In this document: positions 7,620 through 15,525 of the stretch, piece after piece
How the letters are laid out: every line of letters begins with the position of its first letter
Numbering within the stretch: the first letter of the stretch is position 1
NCBI RefSeq assembly: GCF_001552355.1
Contig: NZ_BCRA01000054.1
Coordinates: 1-40,448, forward strand
Source: Microbacterium resistens NBRC 103078
Lineage (GTDB): Bacteria > Actinomycetota > Actinomycetes > Actinomycetales > Microbacteriaceae
Direction of reading: 5' to 3'
Length of the DNA stretch: 40,448 nt
The notes under the pieces: model-generated
Seen by the model: only the letters and a program-made list of their open reading frames with translations
Databases searched by the model: none
What the model was told of the DNA's origin: nothing
Translations under genes and position numbers: made by a program

Positions 7620-8600
7620 TCAGCGCAGGACGCTGGCCGGCTGCAGCTCTCCGCGGAGCACGACGGTGCGCGTGGGCTGCGCGTCGCCGGCGATCCGTTC
7701 CAGGAGCATGCGCGCGGCCGTGACGCCCATATGCCGTGCGGGCAGGCGAACGAGGGTCACGGCGGTCGGCGACAGCGTGGTGAACGGCAGCGAGCCCACC
7801 ACCGCGACCCCGAGCCGCGGCGGAGTCAGACCGCGTTCGGTCAGCACCTGGATCGCCCCGACGCCGATGAGGTTGTTGCCCGCGACGACGGCGTCCGGCG
7901 GCTCGGGCAGCGCCAGCAGCGCCTCCATCGCCTCCCGTCCGCCGTCCACCCGGAACGACGAGAAGCGCAGCAGTTCCGGATCGGCGTCCGCCCCGTGCGC
8001 CTGGAGCGCCCTGCGCCAGCCCTCCGCACGCTCGGTGGCGGTCTCGATGTTCTCGGGACCCGCGATGTGCGCGATGCGCCGATACCCGGCCTCGATCAGG
8101 CTCTCCGCCGCGGCTCGGCCGGCATCGCGGTTGGCCATGACGACCTCGTCGACGTCACTGCCGACGCCGCGGTCCACCGCGACGACCGGGCGCCCCGCCG
8201 CGCGGATGGCGGTCAGATCGGTCCGCTCCGACGCCGCGGCGATGATGACGCCGGACATGTGCTCGGCGATCGCGATCCCGAGGTACGTGGACTCCTTCTC
8301 CACCTGTGCGTCGGAGTTGCAGAGCACGACGGAGTAGCCGGCCTCGGAGGCCACGTCCTCGACCCCGCGGGCCATCTCGGTGAAGTAGGGGTTCTCGATG
8401 TCCGGGATCACGAGCGCGATCACCTCGGAGCTCTGACGGCGCAGCGTCCGGGCCGTGCGATTGGGGGTGAAACGCAGCTGCTCGGCGGCCTGACGCACTG
8501 CGGCGACCTTCTCGTCCGAGACGCCGACGCCGTTGAAGACGCGCGACACAGTCGCCGGCGAGACCCCGGCCAGCTGGGCGACGTCGTAGATCGTGGCCAT
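7620..8600 (-). CDS. LacI-family repressor of the acid-sugar and kinase-isomerase operons
   Basis: Regulator of 326 residues with a typical N-terminal helix-turn-helix (ATIYDVAQLAGVSPATVSRV, residues 2-21), the hinge region, and a sugar-binding effector domain. The ATG at 8600 puts the helix-turn-helix at the N-terminus; an ATG at 8606 would add two residues. There is no ribosome-binding site, but TACAGT lies 8 nt before the ATG, the pattern of a leaderless actinobacterial promoter. The operator variant GAAACCGGTTAC overlaps that -10 box. The gene is last in the run of catabolic genes from 14562 down to 8628, and its probable sites are found before that operon and before the kinase at 7097. 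The effector is probably a pathway intermediate (inference). Confidence 0.87.
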   Translation of the reverse strand: MATIYDVAQLAGVSPATVSRVFNGVGVSDEKVAAVRQAAEQLRFTPNRTARTLRRQSSEVIALVIPDIENPYFTEMARGVEDVASEAGYSVVLCNSDAQVEKESTYLGIAIAEHMSGVIIAAASERTDLTAIRAAGRPVVAVDRGVGSDVDEVVMANRDAGRAAAESLIEAGYRRIAHIAGPENIETATERAEGWRRALQAHGADADPELLRFSSFRVDGGREAMEALLALPEPPDAVVAGNNLIGVGAIQVLTERGLTPPRLGVAVVGSLPFTTLSPTAVTLVRLPARHMGVTAARMLLERIAGDAQPTRTVVLRGELQPASVLR

Positions 8601-8608
8601 GGGCACCC

Positions 8609-8623
8609 ACTGTAACCGGTTTC
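8609..8623 (-). promoter_or_regulatory. Leaderless promoter and autoregulatory operator of the LacI gene
   Basis: Minus-strand -10 box TACAGT (8614-8609) is followed by 8 nt and the ATG. The operator-like GAAACCGGTTAC (8623-8612) overlaps it and agrees at 9 of 12 positions with GAAATCGATTTC found at 7152 and 14600. No clear -35 box is seen. Confidence 0.6.
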
Positions 8624-8627
8624 AGCC

Positions 8628-9539
8628 TCAGCCCTCCGCGAGGAATCGATCGAGAGTCGCTCCGAGAGCATCGAGCCGGGTCCGAGCCGCCTCCGAGAGC
8701 GGTCGGAACGGACGTCGGCAGTCGCCCAGCGTTCCCGCACCTCCCGCGTTGCGGCCGGAGAGGTACTTCGCCGCGGGGAAGACGTCGATCGCGACGAGCT
8801 CGGCGATGACATGGTTGATCCGGCTCTGCACCCGCTGCGCTCCGACCAGGTCGCCGGCGTCGAGGAGGCGCCGCGCCGCCTGGAAGAGCTCGACCTGGAG
8901 CCCCACGGTCGTGCCGATCGTCCCGCGGGCACCCGCGGCGAGCGCGGGCACGAACACCTCGTCGAACCCATTGATGTAGGCCTTGTCGGGGAACGCCGCC
9001 TTCATGCGCTCGAGGGCGTACATGTTGTGCGCGGTCTGCTTGAGACCGATCACGCGATCGTCGCCCAGGAGCTCTCCGGCCGTCTCGAGCGTGAACTCGG
9101 TCCCCGTGAACTGCGGGATGTTGTAGACGATCAGCGGGAGGTCCACGGCGTCCAGCACCGCACGGTAGTGGTCGAGGACGGCCTCGATGCCGAAGGAGTA
9201 GTAGATCGGCGGGATCATCGAGAGGGCGGAGGCGCCGGCGCGCTGCGCCCGCCGTCCGAGCTCGATCGCCTCCCGCGTCGACAGCGCGCCGACGTGGGCG
9301 ACGACGGGGATGCGCCCCTCGGCGACGCGCACGGCGGTCTCCACCACCGCGGTCCGTTCATCCGCCGACAGGAGGAGACCCTCCCCCGACGACCCGCAGC
9401 AGTAGATCCCCTCGACGCCGCGGGAGACGTAGTCCTCCACGAGCGTCGAGAGCAGTCCGGTGTCCACCGCCCCGTCCGCGTCGTAGGGGGTGGCGATCGC
9501 GGCCATCAGCACCCCGAGGTCCGCCGCGGTGGTCACCAT
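8628..9539 (-). CDS. DapA/N-acetylneuraminate lyase-family aldolase (2-keto-3-deoxy sugar-acid type)
   Basis: Class I (Schiff-base) pyruvate aldolase or dehydratase of 303 residues, a TIM-barrel enzyme. Visible motifs are CGSSGEG at 48-54 (the pyruvate carboxylate-binding GxxGE motif), the catalytic tyrosine in IVYNIP (Tyr139) and the Schiff-base lysine in IGLKQT (Lys167). The start at 9539 overlaps the upstream dehydrogenase by 7 nt. The neighbours are an enolase-superfamily dehydratase and a sugar ABC transporter. The likely job is therefore cleavage, or dehydration, of a 2-keto-3-deoxy acid made by the dehydratase, rather than lysine biosynthesis. Which of the two reactions it performs cannot be decided from sequence. 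Confidence 0.83.
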   Translation of the reverse strand: MVTTAADLGVLMAAIATPYDADGAVDTGLLSTLVEDYVSRGVEGIYCCGSSGEGLLLSADERTAVVETAVRVAEGRIPVVAHVGALSTREAIELGRRAQRAGASALSMIPPIYYSFGIEAVLDHYRAVLDAVDLPLIVYNIPQFTGTEFTLETAGELLGDDRVIGLKQTAHNMYALERMKAAFPDKAYINGFDEVFVPALAAGARGTIGTTVGLQVELFQAARRLLDAGDLVGAQRVQSRINHVIAELVAIDVFPAAKYLSGRNAGGAGTLGDCRRPFRPLSEAARTRLDALGATLDRFLAEG

Positions 9540-10360
9540 GCGGTCCACCCCCCGTCCACGACGAGGTTCGCTCCGGTCATGTAGCGCGAGGCGTCCGAGA
9601 GCAGGAAGACCGCGGCCCCGTTGAAGTCGGTCGCCTCCGCCATGCGTCCGATCGGGATGCGCGCGGTGTAGTTCTGCTGGAACGTCGCGTCCTGCGTGTC
9701 CCGACCGACGCCGGAGGGCGTGAGGGTGTTGACCCTGATGCCCTGTCGGCCCCAGTACGTCGCGCAGTACCGGGTGAGGTTGTACAGCCCCGACTTCGCC
9801 GCCGAGTACGCCACCGGCTTCACGAACGGCACCCCGGTCTGCTCCTCCTTGTAGGCGTAGATGTCCTGCACCGGCGACACCATCCCGTAGATCGAGCCGA
9901 CGTTGATGATCGAGCCCGGCGTGCCGGCGGCGCGCATCCGGGCGCCGGCGGCCTGCGTCACGAGGAAGGTGCCGACGAGGTTCACGTCGACCACCTCCCG
10001 GAACACGTCGAGGGGGAAGTCCTCGAACGGCCCGGAGACCTCGGGCGGCGCGCTCGGCTGGGTGTCCAGACCGGCGTTGTTGATCACGCCGTCCGGCGCG
10101 GCGTCCCACGCATCGACGATCGCGTCGAGGCCGGCCTCGACGCTGTCCTTCGAGACGATGTCCACGGAGACGCCGAGCAGACGCGGGCTGTCGGCGATCT
10201 CGGGGAACGCCTCCTGCAGGCGCGCGGCGTCGACCGTACGCGACGCCACGGCCACCCGGGCGCCGCGTCCGTGGAGCTCCCGGACGAAGGCCGATCCGAT
10301 CTGGCCGAGCCCGCCGGTCACCAAGATGATGCGGTCGGTGAGGTCGAAGATGTCCGTCAT
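9533..10360 (-). CDS. Short-chain dehydrogenase/reductase of the acid-sugar operon
   Basis: NAD(P)-dependent oxidoreductase of 275 residues with all classical SDR marks: the cofactor motif TGGLGQIG (15-22), NNAG (94-97), catalytic Ser156, and Tyr185/Lys189 in YSAAK. The C-terminal VVDGGWTAW is normal for sugar-alcohol and keto-acid dehydrogenases of the family. GGGAG lies 9 nt before the ATG. The gene is 14 bp downstream of the enolase-superfamily gene and overlaps the DapA-type gene by 7 nt, so the three enzymes are made together. It could oxidise the sugar to a lactone, or oxidise the 2-keto-3-deoxy acid as in L-fuconate pathways. Confidence 0.85.
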   Translation of the reverse strand: MTDIFDLTDRIILVTGGLGQIGSAFVRELHGRGARVAVASRTVDAARLQEAFPEIADSPRLLGVSVDIVSKDSVEAGLDAIVDAWDAAPDGVINNAGLDTQPSAPPEVSGPFEDFPLDVFREVVDVNLVGTFLVTQAAGARMRAAGTPGSIINVGSIYGMVSPVQDIYAYKEEQTGVPFVKPVAYSAAKSGLYNLTRYCATYWGRQGIRVNTLTPSGVGRDTQDATFQQNYTARIPIGRMAEATDFNGAAVFLLSDASRYMTGANLVVDGGWTAW

Positions 10361-10374
10361 GTCGTTCGTCTCCC

Positions 10375-11460
10375 TCAGCTCACCGCGTGCCGCGCGAGAT
10401 TCTCACGGTCGTACTCCAGACCGTTCCCCGGCGCTCCGGTCGGGACGAAGAACCCGTTCTGCGGCCGCTGCGGCACGATGACGCCGAGATCAGTGAGCGT
10501 GCCGCCGTCCGTCATCTCGCCGAACAGAGCGTTGGGCACCGCGCAGAGCACGTTGGCCGTGAGCTCCATCACGAAGTGCGGCGTCATCGGGGCGTTGTAC
10601 GCCCGGCCCAGGGCGGCGATGTCCATGTAGGGCGTGATGCCGCCCACGCGACCGACGTCGGCCTGGATGAAGTCGCACGCGTCGGCGAGGAGGTACTGGT
10701 TGAACTGCTGGAGCGTGTAGACGTTCTCGCCCAGCCCGATCGGGATCGGCGAGCGGGCCCGGAGGCGGGCGTGCGAGGCGACGTCGTCCACGCGCAGCGG
10801 CTCCTCCACCCAGTAGAGGTTGAGGTCGCGGAACCGGGTGACCGCCCGGACCGCCTCCCCGTAGGTCCATCCCTGGTTGGCGTCGACCATGAGCGGATAC
10901 TCGCCGACCGCCTCGCGGATCTTGGTGAGCCGGTAGACGTCCTCCTCGAGATCCGGCTTGCCGACCTTGACCTTCCCGGCGGCGTACCCGTCGGCCTTCC
11001 ACTCCTTGACCTGCTCGACGACCTCCTCGGCGGACAGATTCAGGTTGATGCCGCTGCCGTACAGCGCGACCCGGTCGCGCACCTGGCCGAGGAGCTTCGC
11101 GAGCGGCTGCTCGTAGTGCAGCCCCAGCAGGTCCCACAGCGCTACATCGATCGCGGCGAGGGCGAGCGTGGTGGTCCCGCCGGGGCCGTTGTCGCGCAGG
11201 TGCTGCCAGGAGTGCTGCCAGACGGCACGGGGATTGACCTCGCGGCCGATGAGCGTCGGGATGAGCTCGCGCAGCGCCGCCATCATCATCTGGCCGCCGA
11301 CACCGGATGTGTGGCTGAACCCGGTGCCGACCAGTCCGGTATCGGTGGTGATGTCGGCCAGGATGATCTCGATGTGGGTCACCCGATGGATCTGGTCCCC
11401 CCACGGCCCCTTGGGCAGGGGGATGCGGGAGAGCTGGAGGTCGATCGATTCGATTTTCAT
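10375..11460 (-). CDS. Enolase-superfamily (mandelate racemase group) sugar-acid dehydratase
   Basis: Probable acid-sugar dehydratase of 361 residues, giving a 2-keto-3-deoxy acid with Mg2+. The capping domain occupies the N-terminal 120 residues. The barrel carries the lysine pair in KVKVG (Lys163, Lys165). The three metal ligands are Asp193 (VDANQG), Glu219 (VEEPL) and Glu245 (GLGEN). His295 (TPHFVMEL) is the likely second acid/base, which places it with the mandelate racemase group. GGAAGGA precedes the ATG at 11460. It lies between the permease genes and the dehydrogenase and aldolase genes. Galactonate, fuconate or rhamnonate are typical substrates of such enzymes; the exact one is not readable here. 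Confidence 0.83.
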   Translation of the reverse strand: MKIESIDLQLSRIPLPKGPWGDQIHRVTHIEIILADITTDTGLVGTGFSHTSGVGGQMMMAALRELIPTLIGREVNPRAVWQHSWQHLRDNGPGGTTTLALAAIDVALWDLLGLHYEQPLAKLLGQVRDRVALYGSGINLNLSAEEVVEQVKEWKADGYAAGKVKVGKPDLEEDVYRLTKIREAVGEYPLMVDANQGWTYGEAVRAVTRFRDLNLYWVEEPLRVDDVASHARLRARSPIPIGLGENVYTLQQFNQYLLADACDFIQADVGRVGGITPYMDIAALGRAYNAPMTPHFVMELTANVLCAVPNALFGEMTDGGTLTDLGVIVPQRPQNGFFVPTGAPGNGLEYDRENLARHAVS

Positions 11461-11501
11461 GCGTGGTCCTTCCGGGACGACGAGGAGGGGTCGGAGGGGC
11501 G

Positions 11502-12356
11502 TCAGCCCTTGACGGCGCCGGCGGCGAGTCCGGCGACGAGGCGCTTCTGCACGAGGAGGAAGCCGACGACGACGGGGAGCACCGAGAGCACGCCGCCGGC
11601 GGTGAGCAGATCCCACCGGATCTGGTACTCACCGATGAACAGGTGCAGCCCGACCGGCAGGGTGCGGGTCGCCGTCTGCGAGGTGAACGTGAGGGCGTAG
11701 AGGAACTCGTTCCAGGTGAGGATGAACGCGTAGGTTCCCGCCGCCACCATCCCCGGCCGCAGCAGGGGCAGCAGGAGGATGCGGACGATCTGCGCGGACG
11801 AGGCCCCGTCGATCTGGCCCGCCTCCTCGATCTCCCGGGGGATGGAGTCCGCGAACCCCTTGAGCAGCCAGGTGGCGAACGGCGTGGCGAACGCGGCGTG
11901 CACGAGTGCGAGACCGAGCGTCGTGTCCATCAGCCCCATCCCGCGCAGCTGCCCCTGCAGCGAGATCACGAGCAGCACGGCGGGGAACATCTGCGCGAGC
12001 AGCAGCCCGATCATCACGGCCCCCCGGCCGCGGAAGTCGAACCGCGACATCGCGATCGCGGCGCCCGTGGAGACGACGAGCGTGACCGGGACGGCGATCG
12101 CGGCGACGGTGAGGCTGTTCCGCAGATAGGTCAGGAACGGCGTGGTCGACAGCAGCTCGGCGTAGGACGCGGTCGTGAACTCGGAAGGGATGAGGTTCGC
12201 TCCGGCGCCGGCGAGCTCGTCCCGCGGCGTGAGCGACGTCAGCAACATGACGATGTAGGGACCGAGCACCATCGCGAGCACGCCGAGGAGAGCGATCGCG
12301 AAGCCGGTCCGTCCCGCGAGACGGCCGAAGCGGACGGGGGCGGTCGTCGTGCTCAT
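11502..12356 (-). CDS. Carbohydrate ABC transporter permease (MalG type), acid-sugar operon
   Basis: Inner-membrane permease of 284 residues with about six membrane helices and the cytoplasmic EAA loop (EIEEAGQIDGASSAQIVRIL) that contacts the ATPase. The start at 12356 overlaps the stop of the MalF-type gene (ATGA), so the two permeases are translationally coupled, presumably in equal amounts. No ATPase gene lies in the operon; actinobacterial sugar systems of this class commonly share a general MsiK-type ATPase encoded elsewhere. Confidence 0.88.
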   Translation of the reverse strand: MSTTTAPVRFGRLAGRTGFAIALLGVLAMVLGPYIVMLLTSLTPRDELAGAGANLIPSEFTTASYAELLSTTPFLTYLRNSLTVAAIAVPVTLVVSTGAAIAMSRFDFRGRGAVMIGLLLAQMFPAVLLVISLQGQLRGMGLMDTTLGLALVHAAFATPFATWLLKGFADSIPREIEEAGQIDGASSAQIVRILLLPLLRPGMVAAGTYAFILTWNEFLYALTFTSQTATRTLPVGLHLFIGEYQIRWDLLTAGGVLSVLPVVVGFLLVQKRLVAGLAAGAVKG

Positions 12357-13306
12357 CGCGTGGTGTCCTTCCGGGTGAGGCGCACGTAGAGCGCGATGAA
12401 GACGGCGAGGAACAGGGCCTGGATGACGGCGTACGCCGCGCCGGCGCCGAAGTCGCTGGCTTTGTAGGTCGTCAGATAGGACTCCAGCGCCAGGGTCGTC
12501 GAGGACGTGCCCGGTCCGCCGCCGGTGAGGATGAAGATGAGGTCGACGTAGTTCGAGGTCCAGATCAGGCGCAGGAGCGTCGTGATGAGGATCGTCGGGA
12601 GGATGGCGGGCAGCACGACGTGGCGGAACACGCCGACCGGGCCGCACCCGTCGATCTGCGCCGATTCCTTGAGCTCGCCGGACACGCTCTGCAGTGCCGC
12701 GAGGATCATGATGGCGAAGAGCGGGATGCCCTGCCAGACGTCGATCATCACGAGCGTCGGCAGCGCGGTGCTGTTCTGCGAGAGGAACTCGATCGGCGCG
12801 TCGATGATCCCCGCGTTCAGCAGCCACTGGTTGAGGACGCCGTTGTTGGGGTCGAGGATCCACTTCCACATCAGCGCGACCAGGACGCTGGGGGTCGCCC
12901 ACGGGATCATGATGAGCCCGCGGTACACGCCCCGCAGGGGGAAGCGGTTGTTCAGCATGAGCGCGAGCGACAGCCCGCCGATCAGCTGGAGCGCGACGGC
13001 ACCGAAGGTCCAGAACGCTGTGCGGCCCAGCGTGGGGACGAACTCCGCGGTGCCGATGACGCTGGCGAAGTTCTGGAACCCGACGAACTCGAGCACGCCG
13101 GTGAAGACGCTCACGTCGTTGAACGAGAACCAGATCGAGCGGATGAGCGGATATCCGGCGAAGACCGCGACGAGCACGATCGCCGGCGCGAGTAGGACGA
13201 GGGGGGCGACCGAGCCGCGGCGCGCGCGTCGCCGGGGCCGGGTCACCGGCCGGCGCGGGGCCGGCCGGCCGGTGACGACCGCTTCCGTGAGGGTAGAGCT
13301 TGCCAT
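12353..13306 (-). CDS. Carbohydrate ABC transporter permease (MalF type), acid-sugar operon
   Basis: Inner-membrane permease of 317 residues. An Arg/Pro-rich cytoplasmic N-terminus (about residues 1-32) precedes the first of six membrane helices. The EAA loop reads ELKESAQIDGCGPVGVFRHV. It starts 8 bp after the binding-protein gene and ends in an ATGA overlap with the MalG-type gene. Together with the lipoprotein at 13315-14562 it forms the import system for the operon's substrate. Confidence 0.88.
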   Translation of the reverse strand: MASSTLTEAVVTGRPAPRRPVTRPRRRARRGSVAPLVLLAPAIVLVAVFAGYPLIRSIWFSFNDVSVFTGVLEFVGFQNFASVIGTAEFVPTLGRTAFWTFGAVALQLIGGLSLALMLNNRFPLRGVYRGLIMIPWATPSVLVALMWKWILDPNNGVLNQWLLNAGIIDAPIEFLSQNSTALPTLVMIDVWQGIPLFAIMILAALQSVSGELKESAQIDGCGPVGVFRHVVLPAILPTILITTLLRLIWTSNYVDLIFILTGGGPGTSSTTLALESYLTTYKASDFGAGAAYAVIQALFLAVFIALYVRLTRKDTTR

Positions 13307-13314
13307 GTCGGTCC

Positions 13315-14562
13315 TCAGCGCAGCACGTCGGACATCTTCGTCAGCACGTCCTGGCTGCTGATCTCCCCCTGGAACGCCTGCTGGATGAGCGGGTTCCACT
13401 CCTTCGCGGCGAGCTCGGCCACCCCCTCCAGCGCCGGCCACGTCTTGGCGGTGGGGATCGCGTCGACGGCGACCGCGAGCTGCGGGTCGGACGAGTACGC
13501 CTCGGTGTCGATGACCGATTCGAGCACCGGCAGCTGACCCTGCGGCGAGGCGGAAATCTCCTCCATCTGCGCCTCCTCGCTCAGCCAGGAGATCCACTCC
13601 CAGGCGGCGTCCTTCTTGTCGGAACCCTCGAGGATGACGTTGCCGCTCATGCTGCCGAGCGTCGCGCCGGGCTTGCCGTCGGCCGTGGGGATCGGGACGA
13701 CGCCGAGCTTGTCGCCGAAGACCCCCTGCAGCTCCTTCAGGGAACCCGGGTGGTGGATCATCATGCCGGTGAGGCCCTCGACGAAGTTCGTCTTGACGTC
13801 GGCGAAGGCGGCCGTGATCGATCCGGGGGGCGCCGCCTGCAGGTCGGTGACGATGCGGAGGTAGTCCTCGTTCACCGCGACGCCCTTCGCGTCGTCCAGG
13901 ACGACCTCGCCGGAGTCGTCGACGACCGACGCCCCGCCGGCGTACATCCACGCGAGCCACTGGTCCTGTCCGCCCGCACCACCGCGGACGTCGATGCCGT
14001 ACCTGCCGTCACCGGTGAGGGCGGCCGCCGCCTCCAGGAGGTCCTGCTGGGTGCGCGGCGCCTCGAGCCCGAGCTCCTCGAAGTAGTCCACGCGGTAGTA
14101 GAGGTAGAGCGTCGTGTACTGGTGGGGCAGCATGTACACCGCGTCCTCGCCAGGCAGCTGACCCGTTGCCCAGAGCGAGTCGACGACGTCGTCCGAGGCG
14201 TCCCAGCCGTCGACGTACGAGGTCAGGTCGGCGATGGCGCCCTGCGGCGCGAACTGCCCGAGCCACCAGTCCTTGCTGCGGGCGGCGTCCGGCCCGGTGC
14301 CGTTCATCGCGGAGGACACGAGCTGGTTCTGGTACTGGTCGAGCGGGATCGTCTCCAGCACGACCTTCACGTCGTCCTGTGCGCCGTTGAACTCATCCGC
14401 GAGCTCTGTCCAGGTGGGGTCGGTCGCGTCGTCCTGCCAGAGCCAGTAGGTGATCTCGACAGGGCCGTCGCCCTCCCCGGACGGGGCGCTGCCGGCACAG
14501 CCGGTGGCGAGGGCGACGACGCCGAGGACGGCCAGGGCGGGGAGGATTCGGGTGGATCTCAT
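13315..14562 (-). CDS. Sugar-binding lipoprotein of ABC transporter, acid-sugar operon
   Basis: Extracellular solute-binding protein (family 1) of 415 residues. A signal peptide ends in the lipobox ATGC with Cys22, so it is lipid-anchored on the outer face of the membrane. The mature part has the usual ITYWLW start and repeated substrate-domain motifs. The frame extends to 14613, but that region holds the operator at 14600-14611. The ATG at 14562 has GAAGGAG at 8-nt distance and begins a proper signal peptide. It is the first gene of the transporter run and is expected to be controlled by the LacI operator 38 bp upstream. Confidence 0.9.
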   Translation of the reverse strand: MRSTRILPALAVLGVVALATGCAGSAPSGEGDGPVEITYWLWQDDATDPTWTELADEFNGAQDDVKVVLETIPLDQYQNQLVSSAMNGTGPDAARSKDWWLGQFAPQGAIADLTSYVDGWDASDDVVDSLWATGQLPGEDAVYMLPHQYTTLYLYYRVDYFEELGLEAPRTQQDLLEAAAALTGDGRYGIDVRGGAGGQDQWLAWMYAGGASVVDDSGEVVLDDAKGVAVNEDYLRIVTDLQAAPPGSITAAFADVKTNFVEGLTGMMIHHPGSLKELQGVFGDKLGVVPIPTADGKPGATLGSMSGNVILEGSDKKDAAWEWISWLSEEAQMEEISASPQGQLPVLESVIDTEAYSSDPQLAVAVDAIPTAKTWPALEGVAELAAKEWNPLIQQAFQGEISSQDVLTKMSDVLR

Positions 14563-14598
14563 GATGCGTACTCCTTCGTCGATCAGATGAGGGTCGTG

Positions 14599-14614
14599 CG
14601 AAATCGATTTCAAG
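14599..14614. promoter_or_regulatory. LacI operator before the acid-sugar transporter operon
   Basis: CGAAATCGATTTCAAG, identical in all 16 bases to 7151-7166. The palindromic core GAAATCGATTTC is at 14600-14611. On the minus strand TTGAAA inside the site could be a -35 box with CATCTG 18 bp downstream, so the repressor would cover the promoter. This promoter is poorer than the one at 7143-7171. Confidence 0.78.
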
Positions 14615-14648
14615 ACGGGTGCGACAGAACGCGCCGGTGCGGGGAGGG

Positions 14649-15365
14649 TCAGACCGGCAGCGCGGCCGTGGTGCCGAAGTCGATGTCCGGATAGCGGTTG
14701 CGGACACCGTAGAAGTGGGCGTCCAGCTCATGGACGGCCCGGCGGGTGTCGCCGGCCTCGATCGCATCGATGATGCGACCGTGCATCGCGGCGATGGCGG
14801 GATCCTCCTCGACGGGCTCCTCGCGTCGCGCGGCGGCGAAGACGACCCAGAAGGACTGCAGGAACTGATCCACGAACGCATTGCCCATCGGCGCGAGCAG
14901 CCCGCGGTGGAACTGCTGGTCGAGCTCGGCGAAGCTCTCGTTGCGCAGGGCGCGCTCCACCATCTCCTCTGAGAGCAGCCGCAGACGGGCCAGGTCGCTC
15001 GGCTGCAGGCGCGGGATCACCAGAGGCAGCAGAGACGTCTCCAGCGCGTGACGCACTTCCAGGAGCTCGCGGGTGGCGGCCTCCGGGTCGTCGACGAAGC
15101 CGATCCAGCGGGTGGCGAGATCGGCGGCGCGGAATCCTCGCCAGACCCGGCGCGCCCCTTGCCGGGACACCACGATGCCGAACGCCTCGAGGACGCTGAG
15201 GGCCTCGCGGATACGCTGCCGTCCCACCTCCAGCACGGCGCCGAGCTCGGCCTCGGTGGGCAGCGGGTCGCCGATCTCCAGCCCGGAGCGCTGCAGGTGC
15301 TGTGCCAGACGTCGCGCGAGCGCGTCCGACAAGTCAGACCCGGTGACCTCGATCTTGTCTGACAT
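14649..15365 (-). CDS. FadR-subfamily (GntR) regulator of the acid-sugar operon
   Basis: Transcriptional regulator of 238 residues. The winged helix-turn-helix covers about residues 10-75 (LPTEAELGAVLEVGRQRIREAL), followed by an FCD effector domain with the metal-ligand type residues in ELDQQFH and, later, MHGRI and DAHFYG. Members of this group often sense sugar acids. GAGGTGG lies 8 nt before the ATG at 15365; a GTG 12 bp upstream has no ribosome-binding site. The gene ends 86 bp before the transporter lipoprotein and on the same strand, so it may be cotranscribed with it. A matching operator, TTGTAGGACAA, lies upstream at 15451-15463. Confidence 0.85.
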   Translation of the reverse strand: MSDKIEVTGSDLSDALARRLAQHLQRSGLEIGDPLPTEAELGAVLEVGRQRIREALSVLEAFGIVVSRQGARRVWRGFRAADLATRWIGFVDDPEAATRELLEVRHALETSLLPLVIPRLQPSDLARLRLLSEEMVERALRNESFAELDQQFHRGLLAPMGNAFVDQFLQSFWVVFAAARREEPVEEDPAIAAMHGRIIDAIEAGDTRRAVHELDAHFYGVRNRYPDIDFGTTAALPV

Positions 15366-15408
15366 CTTTACCGCCACCTCGTGAACTCTGGCTAAGCAAC
15401 TCCCCTGA

Positions 15409-15438
15409 AGAGTAACGATAGCGGGATCATGGCGTCAA
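15409..15438 (-). promoter_or_regulatory. Promoter of the FadR-type regulator gene
   Basis: On the minus strand TTGACG (15438-15433), an 18-bp spacer and TACTCT (15414-15409). The start of transcription is expected near 15402, 37 nt before the ATG. Confidence 0.55.
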
Positions 15439-15450
15439 GCTTCCCCTCAA

Positions 15451-15463
15451 CTTGTAGGACAAG
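15451..15463. promoter_or_regulatory. FadR-type operator CTTGTAGGACAAG
   Basis: A 5-bp inverted repeat around a 3-bp centre. It fits the known FadR-subfamily consensus TNGTNNNACNA. Its centre is about 55 bp upstream of the predicted transcription start, a position more typical of an activator site than of a blocking repressor site. Confidence 0.6.
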
Positions 15464-15482
15464 ATAGGCACGTATCCACAAA

Positions 15483-15516
15483 GAGATGCCGCGGCCTTCC
15501 GGCCACGGCATCTTTC
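15483..15516 (-). terminator. Hairpin terminator downstream of doxX
   Basis: GATGCCGCGGCC (15485-15496) pairs with GGCCACGGCATC (15501-15512) around TTCC with one mismatch. On the minus strand it follows the DoxX stop by 10 bp and is followed by TCTTTG; on the plus strand TTT follows the stem. Confidence 0.6.
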
Positions 15517-15525
15517 CTCCGCCCC

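Noticed and set aside
11502..14562. Search for an ABC ATPase gene within the two carbohydrate operons
   Set aside because: No Walker A/B or signature motif was found in either operon; sharing of an ATPase encoded elsewhere is the usual explanation.
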